Notes: generated from the letters alone by a model not told the origin. A stretch of 14,583 nt of DNA from Actinomycetota bacterium (GCA_003242515.1 QGUS01000015.1:1-14583); one strand, 5' to 3'. Positions 7,778 to 14,583 are shown, counted from the stretch's first letter. Numbers and translations: made by a program.

Positions 7778-8383
7778 ATGACAGACCCGGTCTCCGTCCG
7801 CAGGCTCGTCGGGCCCGAGGTGCGGCCGCATCTCGAGGACGTGGCGCGCCTCCGCATCAAGGTCTTCCGGGACTGGCCGTACCTCTACGACGGCGACATG
7901 GGCTACGAGCGGGAGTACCTCGGCGCCTATGCGTCGTCGCCTCGTTCGGTGTTCGTCCTCGTCTTCGACGGCGACCGGGTGGTGGGCGCCGCGACCGGCA
8001 TCCCCCTCGCCGACGACTCCGCTGAGGTGCGCAGGCCCTTCACCGAGCGCGGCATCGACCCGGCCGGGGTCTTCTACTTCGGCGAGTCGGTCCTGCTCCG
8101 CGAGTACCGGGGCCGCGGGGTCGGGCACGCCTTCTTCGACCACCGGGAGGCCCATGCCAGGGAGCTCGGGGGCTTCGCGATGACCGCGTTCGCCGCGGTC
8201 GACCGCGACCCGGACGACCCCCGCCGGCCGGAGGGTCACCGGGACAACGACGCGTTCTGGTCCGGGCGCGGTTACGTCCGCCAGCCCGGGATGACCATGT
8301 GGCTGGAGTGGAACGAGGTGGGCGTGGGCAACGTCACCCATCCCCTCACCTTCTGGCTCCGCGCCCTGGAGCCGGCGCCGTGA
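7778..8383 (+). CDS. GNAT-family N-acetyltransferase
   Basis: 201-residue acyl-CoA-dependent acetyltransferase. The acetyl-CoA pyrophosphate loop is REYRGRGVGHAFFD (RGRGVG at 111-116), preceded by the strand FYFGESVLL and an earlier strand VFVLVFDGDRVVGAATGIPL. The C-terminal part (DNDAFWSGRGYVRQPGMTMWLEWNE) is also typical. No signal or membrane segment is seen. The stop overlaps the start of the next gene as GTGA, so translation is probably coupled. Such acetyltransferases occur fused to, or next to, carbon-nitrogen hydrolases in the YhcX-type proteins of Bacillus. Specific substrate unknown; a small amine or amino-acid derivative is a reasonable guess given the partner. Confidence 0.88.
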   Translation: MTDPVSVRRLVGPEVRPHLEDVARLRIKVFRDWPYLYDGDMGYEREYLGAYASSPRSVFVLVFDGDRVVGAATGIPLADDSAEVRRPFTERGIDPAGVFYFGESVLLREYRGRGVGHAFFDHREAHARELGGFAMTAFAAVDRDPDDPRRPEGHRDNDAFWSGRGYVRQPGMTMWLEWNEVGVGNVTHPLTFWLRALEPAP

Positions 8384-9264
8384 GGCTCACCGTCGCCGCG
8401 GCGTCATGGCCGGTGGAGCGGCCCGGCAGCTTCGACGACCTCGCCCGGTCGGCGAGGCGGCGCATCGGCGAGGCGGTCTCCGCCGGCGCCCGCGTGGTGG
8501 TGCTCCCCGAGTACCTCTCCATGGTCCTCTCCGGGATCGCACCCGACGACGTCGCCGGTGACGTCGTCGCCGCCCTCGAGTGGGTGCAGCCGCGGCGCGG
8601 CGACTGGATCGACCTCTTCTCCGGCATCTCCCGGGAGACCGGCACCTGGGTCCTGGCGGGGACCTTCGTGGTCGCCACGGGAGGCGGCCGGTACCGAAAC
8701 CGTGCCGATCTCTTCACCCCCACTGGGGACCACCTGTGGCAGGACAAGCTCCAGCTGACCGGATGGGAGAAGACCGCCGGCGTGATCGACCCGGGCGACG
8801 AGCTCAAGGTGTTCGACCTCGACGGAGCCCGGGTCGGCGTCTCCGTCTGTTACGACGTCGAGTTCCCGCTGCCGGTGCGGTCCCAGTGCGAGGCCGGGGC
8901 GAGGCTGATCCTAGTCCCCAGCGCCACCGACACCCCGGCGGGGGCGGGCCGGGTGCAGGTCGGCTGCATGGCCCGGGCCCTGGAGAACCGCTGTTTCGTC
9001 GCCCGGTCGGTGACCGCGGGAACCGCACCCTGGACCCCCTGGCTCGATGTGAGCACCGGGGTCCCCGCCATCCACTCCCCCATGGACACCGGCTGGCCCG
9101 CCGACGGACTGCTGGACACCTCGGGCGACGGCGGGTGGGCGATCGCCACGCTCGACTTCGAGGCCCTCGAGGCGAGCCGCGCCGGGGCCCAGGTCACCTT
9201 GGACCGGGACTGGCCGGGCCAACTTCGTCCGGAGCTGGCCACCGTGCGGGTCGAGACCGCCTAG
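8380..9264 (+). CDS. Carbon-nitrogen hydrolase (nitrilase superfamily amidase)
   Basis: 294-residue cytosolic amidase-type enzyme. The Glu-Lys-Cys triad is complete: LPEYLSM (Glu44), DKLQLTGWE (Lys123) and VSVCYDVEFPLPVR (Cys157). A further Glu, Glu130 in GWE and Glu161 in VEFP, are conserved-looking. Length is normal. The GTG start at 8380 overlaps the GNAT stop, so the two are one operon and probably act in sequence on one metabolite. Resemblance is to the hydrolase half of YhcX-type proteins and to omega-amidase/carbamoylase branches rather than true nitrilases, but the substrate cannot be read from sequence. The stop codon shares the CTAG at 9261-9264 with the convergent S10 gene, leaving no room for a terminator between them. 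Confidence 0.9.
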   Translation: MRLTVAAASWPVERPGSFDDLARSARRRIGEAVSAGARVVVLPEYLSMVLSGIAPDDVAGDVVAALEWVQPRRGDWIDLFSGISRETGTWVLAGTFVVATGGGRYRNRADLFTPTGDHLWQDKLQLTGWEKTAGVIDPGDELKVFDLDGARVGVSVCYDVEFPLPVRSQCEAGARLILVPSATDTPAGAGRVQVGCMARALENRCFVARSVTAGTAPWTPWLDVSTGVPAIHSPMDTGWPADGLLDTSGDGGWAIATLDFEALEASRAGAQVTLDRDWPGQLRPELATVRVETA

Positions 9265-10742
9265 GAGGTCGCCTTCACGAAGTCGCGGAGGTGCCCCGCC
9301 ATCCGCCTCAGCGACTCGAGGTGGATGTACATCATGTGGCCCGCCTCGTAGTACTCCATGGTCACGTTGGGCCGCACCTCGGGGTCGAGCCCCATGTGGC
9401 TGAAGGTGTACTCGGTGGCGAAGTACGGGGTCGCCAGGTCGTAGTAGCCGTTGGCCACCCAAACCTTGGTCCCCGGCGAGCGTGACATCACCTCGCGCAA
9501 TGCCTCGGAAGTGTCCACGTACTGGTTCTTGAAGTCCTCGTAGTCCCAGTTCTGCAGGACCTCGGCGGACATGATCTCGTAGATCTCTTCGGTGTCGAAC
9601 CCCAGTTCCACCCGCAGGAAGTGGTTGAGAGCCGAGGCGGCGACCCCGCCGGTGGCGTCCAGGCTCGGGTCGGACTCGATCCCGTCGCCGGCCGGAACCC
9701 GGTCGATGCCGGTGAACCGGGAGTCGATGCGGCCAACCGTGCGCTTCCGGTCCCGGAGCAGCTCCTTGCAGAAGCGGAGGATGTTGACCCGCAGGTCGTA
9801 GAAGTCGACGTACTCCTCGCTGAGCCCGGTGTAGGCGGCGTACCGCTTCAGGACCCTCTGACGCTCCTTGTGGGGCAGGTTGTCGCCCTTCGCCAGGGCG
9901 GTCCAGTACTCGCCCATGGCGAACTCCTCGACCTCCTCCAGGAAGTCGGCGAGCTTCCGGTCCTGGAGCTTCTTCGGGAGCCGCTCGTGGTACCAGGCGG
10001 TGGCGGCGTAGGTCGGCAGGTAGAGCATGTAGGGCAGGTCGTTGCCCGGCGGGAACAGCTTCCAGGCGTAGTCCGACTTCACCGTCTGGTAGTTGAGGAC
10101 GGCCGAGATCAGCATGATCCCGTTGAACTCGACGTCGTAGCGGTCGAACAGCTCACGGGCGAGGCCGGCGGCGCGCAGGGTGCCGTAGCTCTCCCCCGCC
10201 AGGTACTTGGGCGAAGCCCAGCGGCCGTTGCGGTTCAGGTACCTGACGATGAACGCGGCGAACGCCTCGATGTCCTTGCGGAAGTGATAGAAGGCCTTCT
10301 GGTCCTCCTCCTTCCCGGCGCGGGAGAGCCCCGTGCCCATGGCGTCGATGCAGACCACGTCGCAGACGTCGAGGATCGAGTAGGGGTTGTCGACGAGTCG
10401 GCCCTGCATCCCGACCTTGAAGCCCTCGTCGTCGAACTGCATCCGCTTGGGGCCGAACAGCCCGAGGTTGAGCCAGACCGTCGACGAGCCGGGGCCTCCG
10501 TTGAAGCAGAAGAGGATCGGGCGCTCGGCGGGGTCGGCGCCGTCGGCTACGTAGTCGACGTAGAAGTACGAGACCTTCTTGCCGTCCACCTCGAAGACCT
10601 GGGTGGCGGCGCGGGCGGTGTACGCGAGCTTCTTCCGGCCGAAGGTGCCGGTGAGCTTCCTGGAGGCCTCCTGCTCCGTGAGCTCGCGGCCTTCCTCCTT
10701 CTCCTTCTCGGGGGCTTCGTTCCTGGCTGCGTCCTCGGGCAT
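9261..10742 (-). CDS. Peptidase S10 (serine carboxypeptidase) family protein
   Basis: 493-residue alpha/beta-hydrolase peptidase. The family oxyanion motif FCFNGGPGSST is at 79-88, the nucleophile GESYG gives Ser185, NGYYDLATP gives Asp435 and EAGHMMY gives His469; MGTGLSRAG at 135-143 is the usual GTGxS loop. The catalytic set is complete. Unusually, the N-terminus is highly charged (EKEKEEGRE) with no hydrophobic stretch, so no Sec or Tat signal is visible and the enzyme may be cytoplasmic; a later start does not create one. It is last in the E1 alpha-E1 beta-E2-PspC operon, 42 bp after PspC. Members of this family may cleave peptides or acyl esters; the real substrate is unknown. Confidence 0.9.
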   Translation of the reverse strand: MPEDAARNEAPEKEKEEGRELTEQEASRKLTGTFGRKKLAYTARAATQVFEVDGKKVSYFYVDYVADGADPAERPILFCFNGGPGSSTVWLNLGLFGPKRMQFDDEGFKVGMQGRLVDNPYSILDVCDVVCIDAMGTGLSRAGKEEDQKAFYHFRKDIEAFAAFIVRYLNRNGRWASPKYLAGESYGTLRAAGLARELFDRYDVEFNGIMLISAVLNYQTVKSDYAWKLFPPGNDLPYMLYLPTYAATAWYHERLPKKLQDRKLADFLEEVEEFAMGEYWTALAKGDNLPHKERQRVLKRYAAYTGLSEEYVDFYDLRVNILRFCKELLRDRKRTVGRIDSRFTGIDRVPAGDGIESDPSLDATGGVAASALNHFLRVELGFDTEEIYEIMSAEVLQNWDYEDFKNQYVDTSEALREVMSRSPGTKVWVANGYYDLATPYFATEYTFSHMGLDPEVRPNVTMEYYEAGHMMYIHLESLRRMAGHLRDFVKATS

Positions 10743-10763
10743 GGGCGGAGACTAACCCCGCCC
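10743..10763 (-). promoter_or_regulatory. Hairpin abutting the S10 start codon
   Basis: GGGCGG and CCGCCC on the minus strand form a 6-bp stem with a 9-nt loop ending directly before the S10 ATG. The purine-rich stretch that could bind the ribosome is inside the stem. It could lower translation of S10 relative to the dehydrogenase genes upstream. A random short GC-rich repeat cannot be excluded. Confidence 0.3.
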
Positions 10764-10784
10764 CTGTCGGACCGATGAGGCTCT

Positions 10785-10994
10785 TCAGGAGCCCCGGGGC
10801 CGCTCCGGGACGATGATCGCCATCACGATGTAGGCGAGGATCCCCGGGAAGGCCACGCTGAAGGCGCTGAGCAGCACGTACCCGATCCGCACCAGCGTCG
10901 GGTCCAGCCCGAAGTACTCCGCGATCCCGCCGCACACACCCGCGATCATCCGGTCGTCCCGGGAGCGGTAGAGGCGGCGGTACCCGGTCGTCAT
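10785..10994 (-). CDS. PspC-domain small membrane protein
   Basis: 69-residue protein made of one PspC domain: the charged lead RRLYRSRDDRMIAGVCGGIAEYFGLDPTLVRI is followed by a membrane segment at about 36-63 and a short charged tail. GVCGGIAEYFGLDPTLVR is the family signature. In enterobacteria PspC is part of the phage-shock envelope stress system; single-domain PspC proteins in Actinobacteria are common and mostly uncharacterised. The ATG overlaps the E2 stop by 4 bp (ATGA), so it is translated from the dehydrogenase transcript. It is the only membrane protein of this operon, and no other psp gene is nearby. Confidence 0.92.
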   Translation of the reverse strand: MTTGYRRLYRSRDDRMIAGVCGGIAEYFGLDPTLVRIGYVLLSAFSVAFPGILAYIVMAIIVPERPRGS

Positions 10995-12373
10995 GACGTC
11001 AGGAACAGCGCGGGCTCTTCGAGGTTCTCGATGACGAGGGCGATGAACCGCCGGCCCTGTGCGCCGTCGATGACCCGGTGGTCATAGGACAGGGACAGGG
11101 GCATCACCGGGGCGATCACGAGGTCGTCGTCGGACACCACCGGCTTCGGCCGGGCCATGCCCACGGAGAGGATTGCGGTGGTCCCGTAGGGGACGATCGG
11201 CGTGCCGTGGCCGCCACCCACCGCCCCGATGTTGGAGACGGTGAAGGTCTGCCCGGTGAGCTCGTCGACCCCGAGGGTACGGTTGCGCGCCCCCTCGCCG
11301 AGGCGGCGAACCTCGGCGGCCAGGTCGAGGACGCCCTTTCCCGCCGCGTCCCTGACCACGGCGACCATCAGGCCCTCCGGGGTGTCCACAGCGATGCCGA
11401 TGTCGAACCGCTCGTGGACCACGAGGTCGTCGCCGTCGATGGTGGCGTTGAACTCCGGGAACGCCTGCAACGCCGGCACCACGGCCTTGATGACCAGGGC
11501 CTCGACCGAGATCTTGACCCCGTGCCGGCGGCCCAGCGCCTCGCGCACCTCGAGCAGACGGGTGGCGTCCACCTCCTCGAAGGTGGTGACGTGCGGGATC
11601 TCCGCCCAGCTCCGGGACATGTTGGCTGCGATCGTCCGCCGGAGGCGGGTCATCTGCTGGCGGCCCGGCCGGTACTGGCTGCGCGGCCCGGCAGCGGCAG
11701 GGGCGGACGCGGCCGGTACGGAGGGGGCCGGGGCGAACGCCTCCGCTGCAGGAGCGGCCTGTGCGGCGACCGGCGCGGCCTGGCGGGCGGCGATGGCCCG
11801 CTCCACGTCCTCGCGGGTGACGCGGCCACCGGGCCCGGTGCCCTGGATGGTGTCGATGTCGATGCCGTGGTCGCGGGCGAGTTTGCGGACCACGGGCAGG
11901 GCCTTCACGCCCCGGCCCGACGGGGCCGCCGGCGCCGACGGCGGGGTGAGGACCTCGGGCTCCTCCATGAGCGTGCCGACGATCGGTGCGGGCTCGGAGG
12001 GGGCGGCCGCGGGAGCGGGCTCGGCGACCGGGGCGGCCGGGGTCTCGGCGAACGGAGAGCCGGTGCCCGGCGCGTCGTCGGCCAGGGCATCCTCAGCCGC
12101 AGGGGCGGTGTCGCCTCCCTCGTCCGGAGTCTCCCCCGGCTCGCCGATCACGACCAGGACGGAGCCGACTGCGATGGTCTCGCCCTCGGCCCCACCGTGG
12201 GCGAGGACGACGCCCGCATACGGCGACGGGATCTCGACCACCGCCTTGTCGGTCTCCACCTCCACCACGGGCTGGTCCTGTTCGACGAAGCCGCCGACCG
12301 GGACGAGCCAGCGGACGATCTCGGCCTCGGTGAGGCCTTCGCCGATGTCGGGGAGTCTGAACTCTCGGGCCAC
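10991..12373 (-). CDS. pdhC: Dihydrolipoamide acyltransferase E2 of a 2-oxoacid dehydrogenase complex
   Basis: Core subunit that carries the acyl group on a swinging lipoyl arm and passes it to CoA. The 460-residue product has one lipoyl domain (1-78; lipoylated Lys43 in VETDKAVVEI), a long Ala/Pro linker (about 80-152), a peripheral-subunit binding domain (about 156-195, KALPVVRKLARDHGIDI to GRVTREDVERAI), a second Ala/Pro linker, and the catalytic domain from about 236 with SYDHRVIDG (His432, Asp436). The GTG at 12373 is preceded by GGAGG and overlaps the E1 beta stop by one base (TAGTG); a longer frame to 12469 would start inside E1 beta. E1 similarity to Gram-positive PdhA/PdhB makes pyruvate the likely substrate, but branched-chain 2-oxoacids cannot be excluded. 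The E3 gene is not in the window. Confidence 0.92.
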   Translation of the reverse strand: MAREFRLPDIGEGLTEAEIVRWLVPVGGFVEQDQPVVEVETDKAVVEIPSPYAGVVLAHGGAEGETIAVGSVLVVIGEPGETPDEGGDTAPAAEDALADDAPGTGSPFAETPAAPVAEPAPAAAPSEPAPIVGTLMEEPEVLTPPSAPAAPSGRGVKALPVVRKLARDHGIDIDTIQGTGPGGRVTREDVERAIAARQAAPVAAQAAPAAEAFAPAPSVPAASAPAAAGPRSQYRPGRQQMTRLRRTIAANMSRSWAEIPHVTTFEEVDATRLLEVREALGRRHGVKISVEALVIKAVVPALQAFPEFNATIDGDDLVVHERFDIGIAVDTPEGLMVAVVRDAAGKGVLDLAAEVRRLGEGARNRTLGVDELTGQTFTVSNIGAVGGGHGTPIVPYGTTAILSVGMARPKPVVSDDDLVIAPVMPLSLSYDHRVIDGAQGRRFIALVIENLEEPALFLTS

Positions 12374-13350
12374 TAGTCCTCCAGTGCACTCTCGGCGGCG
12401 GCGACGATGCGCTCCACGGAAGGAAGGTAGTGGTGCTCGGAGCGCTTGAGGGGGAAGATGGTGTCCCACCCCGTCACCCGCCGGACCGGGGTCTTCAACG
12501 AGTACAACGCCCGCTCCTGGATGGTGGCGGCGATCTCCGCTCCGACACCCGCGGTGTACGGGGCCTCGTGCACGACGACCGCACGGCCGGTCTTCTCGAC
12601 GCTGGCGACGATCCCGTCCCGGTCGAGCGGCGACAGGGTGCGCAGGTCGAGGACCTCGACGGAGACGCCCTCCTCGGTCAGCTTTTTGGCGGCCTGGCGG
12701 GTCTCGCGCATCATGGCGCCCCAGGAGATGAGCGTGATGTCGGTGCCCTCGCGCTCGACGCGCAGTGGCCCGATGTCGACCTTGTAGTAGATGTCGGGGA
12801 CCTCTTCCTTGACCGCCCGGTAGAGCCGGATCGGCTCGAGGAAGATCACCGGGTCGGGGTCCTCGACGGCCGCGAGCAGCAGCCCCCGGGCGTCACGCGG
12901 CGTCGAGGGGACGACCACCTTGATGCCGGGCGTGTGCACGTAGATGGCCTCGGTCGACTCGGAGTGGTGCTCCGCGGCGCCGATGCCGCCCCCGAAGGGG
13001 ATGCGGATGACCATGGGGGCCGTGAACCGGTGGTTGGACCGGTTCCGGATCCGGGCGACGTGGTTGACGATCTGGTCGTAGGCCGGGTAGCTGAACCCGA
13101 GGAACTGGATCTCGGCGATGGGCCGCATGCCGGCGATGGCGAGGCCGAATGCGGCGCCGATGATCCCGGACTCGGCGACCGGGGTGTCCACCACCCGGTC
13201 GGCCCCGTACTTCTGGCGGAGGCCGTCGGTGACCCGGAAGACGCCGCCGGTACGACCCACGTCCTCACCGAGGATCACGACGCGCTCGTCGGCTGCCAGA
13301 GCCGTGTCGAGCGCCGAGTTGATCGCCTGGGCGATGTTCAGCTCAGCCAT
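12373..13350 (-). CDS. pdhB: 2-oxoacid (pyruvate) dehydrogenase E1 beta subunit
   Basis: 325-residue transketolase-like subunit that with E1 alpha decarboxylates the 2-oxoacid on thiamine diphosphate and reductively acylates E2. Motifs: LGEDVGRTGGVFRVT at 27-41, DTPVAESGIIGAAFGLA with the thiamine-activating Glu60, AEIQFLGFSYPAYDQIVNHVA, and GGIGAAEHHSES with His128/His129 near the active-site mouth. The C-terminal transketolase domain includes VEVLDLRTLSPLD and VVVHEAPYTAGVGAEIAA. Length and layout are standard. The ATG overlaps the E1 alpha stop by 8 bp (ATGGCTGA), with AGGGAG upstream, so alpha and beta are coupled for 1:1 synthesis. Confidence 0.95.
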   Translation of the reverse strand: MAELNIAQAINSALDTALAADERVVILGEDVGRTGGVFRVTDGLRQKYGADRVVDTPVAESGIIGAAFGLAIAGMRPIAEIQFLGFSYPAYDQIVNHVARIRNRSNHRFTAPMVIRIPFGGGIGAAEHHSESTEAIYVHTPGIKVVVPSTPRDARGLLLAAVEDPDPVIFLEPIRLYRAVKEEVPDIYYKVDIGPLRVEREGTDITLISWGAMMRETRQAAKKLTEEGVSVEVLDLRTLSPLDRDGIVASVEKTGRAVVVHEAPYTAGVGAEIAATIQERALYSLKTPVRRVTGWDTIFPLKRSEHHYLPSVERIVAAAESALED

Positions 13351-14470
13351 GGATCTCCCTCGCCTGCTCCCGGAGGTTCGGGGTCATCTCGGCGAACATC
13401 CTGGCGAACATGTCGGCGGGCTCCGGAGGGGGCACGGACTCGGCCCATGCCACCGCCTCCTCGATCCGGCTGGAGGCCTCCCGTTCCAGGTCGTCCTGCC
13501 AGCCCTGGCTCCATGCGCCGGAACGCTCCAGCAGCTTGCGGACCCGGACCAGCGGGTCGAGCCGCTCCCACTCGGCGACCTGCGCCTCGTCGCGGTAGCG
13601 GCCGGGGTCGTCTGCCGTGGTGTGCGGTCCCATGCGGTAGGTCACCGCCTCGATCAGCGTCGGGCCGAGGCCGCGTCGGGCCCGGTCGGCGGCCTCGCGC
13701 ACGGCCACCAGCACCGCCACGACGTCGTTGCCGTCGACCCGGATGCCGGGCATTCCGTAGGCGACGGCCTTGTCGGCGATCGTCTCCGACCGGGTCTGCT
13801 CCTCCACCGGGTACGAGATCGCCCAGCCGTTGTTCTGGCAAAGGAAGATCGTGGGGGTCTCGTAGACGGCGGCGAAGTTCATGGCCTCGTGGAAGTCGCC
13901 CTCGGAGGTGGCGCCGTCGCCGAAGGAGGTGAGGGCGATCCGGTCGGTGCCCTTCAGCTTCTCGGCCCAAGCCAGGCCGACCGCGTGGATCATGTGGCCA
14001 CCCACGGTGATGGACGGGGGCAGGACGTTGACGCCTTCGGGCAGCTGGCCGCCGCGCTCGTCGCCGGTGCGGCCGAGGATGAGCAGCCGCCAGGGGTACC
14101 CGGCCTTCCAGTTCAGGGCGGCGTCGCGGTAGGTGCCGGCCACCCAGTCGCCGGCCTGCAGGGCGGCCGCGGCGCCGATCTGGGCGGCCTCCTGGCCGCG
14201 GAACGGGGCGTAGGTGGCGAGACGGCCCTGCCGCTGCATGGCGATGGACTTGTCGTCGTAGACACGCGCCTCGACCATGTCGGCGTAGAGGCGCTTCATC
14301 TCCTCGAGGGTCACGGGGAGGCGGTCACGGACGGTGCCGTCGGGATTGATCAGGTTGAACATGGAGCTGTCTCCGTCCGAAGTCTGCCCTGCCAGACCCG
14401 GCGATGCGTCGCCGTTGGTTGGAATCAAGGCTTCCAGTCCGCGTCCCAGCCCCGTTTTTCGAGAGGTCAC
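13343..14470 (-). CDS. pdhA: Pyruvate dehydrogenase E1 alpha subunit with a ParB-like N-terminal peptide
   Basis: Thiamine diphosphate-binding subunit of E1, 375 residues from the GTG at 14470. The body closely follows Gram-positive PdhA: RQGRLATYAPFRGQEAAQIG at 80-99, YRDAALNWKAGYP, the ThDP motif GDG at 184-186 to NN at 213-214, and TYRMGPHTTADDP at 277-289, the phosphorylation-loop region. Residues 1-18 read MTSRKTGLGRGLEALIPT, essentially the N-terminus of chromosome-partition ParB, which contacts ParA; no other ParB domain follows. Codons 2-36 end in A or T 13 times in 35, against 3 of 34 in codons 37-70. An in-frame TAA lies 8 codons upstream of the GTG. AAGGGG lies 11 nt before the GTG; a second start at ATG 14362 has GGAG 8 nt upstream and would give a 339-residue form without the peptide. 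E1 alpha identity is sure; the peptide's role is not. Confidence 0.94.
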   Translation of the reverse strand: MTSRKTGLGRGLEALIPTNGDASPGLAGQTSDGDSSMFNLINPDGTVRDRLPVTLEEMKRLYADMVEARVYDDKSIAMQRQGRLATYAPFRGQEAAQIGAAAALQAGDWVAGTYRDAALNWKAGYPWRLLILGRTGDERGGQLPEGVNVLPPSITVGGHMIHAVGLAWAEKLKGTDRIALTSFGDGATSEGDFHEAMNFAAVYETPTIFLCQNNGWAISYPVEEQTRSETIADKAVAYGMPGIRVDGNDVVAVLVAVREAADRARRGLGPTLIEAVTYRMGPHTTADDPGRYRDEAQVAEWERLDPLVRVRKLLERSGAWSQGWQDDLEREASSRIEEAVAWAESVPPPEPADMFARMFAEMTPNLREQAREIHG

Positions 14471-14507
14471 GTGTGAGTCGTCCCCTTCTTAGCCCCTAGT
14501 GATCGTG

Positions 14508-14513
14508 AGGTTA
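14508..14513 (-). promoter_or_regulatory. Candidate -10 box for the pyruvate dehydrogenase operon
   Basis: TAACCT on the minus strand fits TANNNT and would start RNA near 14501, about 30 nt before the E1 alpha GTG. It lies inside the 8-bp palindrome GGTTAACC (14509-14516). No clear -35 is seen, and read-through from the gene to the right is possible because the gap is only 65 bp. Confidence 0.25.
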
Positions 14514-14535
14514 ACCGCGCTCCGTGGCGTCGGAT

Positions 14536-14583
14536 TCAGACGGTGGCGGACTCGCCGGCGAGCAGCTCCTCAAGCTCCTCCAC
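14536..14583 (-). CDS. C-terminal end of an unidentified gene (cut by window edge)
   Basis: A minus-strand frame open to the window edge ends at TGA 14538-14536 with the residues VEELEELLAGESATV. Its codons are GC-rich at the third position like the neighbours and it ends 65 bp before E1 alpha on the same strand. Sixteen codons are too few to name the protein, and the frame could be fortuitous. Confidence 0.4.
   Translation of the reverse strand: MEELEELLAGESATV

Noticed and set aside
11900..12120. Low-complexity Ala/Pro stretch in E2 as a DNA repeat
   Set aside because: It is the normal flexible linker between the lipoyl and binding domains, and no exact DNA repeat units are visible.
14468..14473. 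CACGTG at the E1 alpha start as a parS-like site
   Set aside because: Only the 6-bp core is present; the flanks do not match the parS pattern GTTTCACGTGAAAC, so no ParB binding is claimed from it.

Overview
The window is about 14.6 kb of very GC-rich bacterial chromosome with tightly packed, overlapping genes, many GTG starts, GTGA/ATGA junctions and TANNNT-type -10 boxes. A CGAAC-N4-GTTCG LexA site, RNase Y, a two-subunit Gram-positive-type pyruvate dehydrogenase E1 and an archaeal-type GAPDH relative suggest an actinobacterium from a less-studied branch, perhaps Acidimicrobiia-like. The lineage is inference; no rRNA or ribosomal protein marker is present.

Left block (1-7672, all minus strand). 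In transcription order: GAPDH-like dehydrogenase, small hypothetical protein, rimO, cinA, thpR, recA, rny, miaB (cut by the window edge). Most junctions from the dehydrogenase to thpR overlap or leave only a few bases, so this looks like one transcript. recA has its own intergenic region with a LexA box and a -10 candidate. rny has a 240-bp leader region, and miaB starts 2 bp after rny. The block joins RNA modification and turnover (RimO, MiaB, ThpR, RNase Y) with recombination and NMN recycling (RecA, CinA). recX and pgsA, often found in this neighbourhood, are absent from the stretch seen.

Middle block (7778-9264, plus strand). A divergent two-gene operon encodes a GNAT acetyltransferase and a carbon-nitrogen hydrolase overlapping by GTGA. 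They look like a split version of the YhcX-type fusion. The promoter appears to give a leaderless mRNA, and an 18-bp palindrome lies at its -35 position.

Right block (9261-14583, minus strand). A pyruvate dehydrogenase-type operon: E1 alpha, E1 beta, E2, a PspC-domain membrane protein and a signal-less S10 peptidase. E3 is not in the window. E1 alpha begins with an almost perfect ParB N-terminal peptide (GLGRGLEALIP), the ParA-contacting tip of chromosome-partition ParB proteins. This is the most unusual observation here and suggests the complex may be positioned by a ParA-type ATPase. The last 48 bp hold the C-terminal end of another minus-strand gene.

No stretch above 300 bp lacks a gene. 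I saw no tRNA, rRNA, CRISPR array, insertion sequence or prophage gene.
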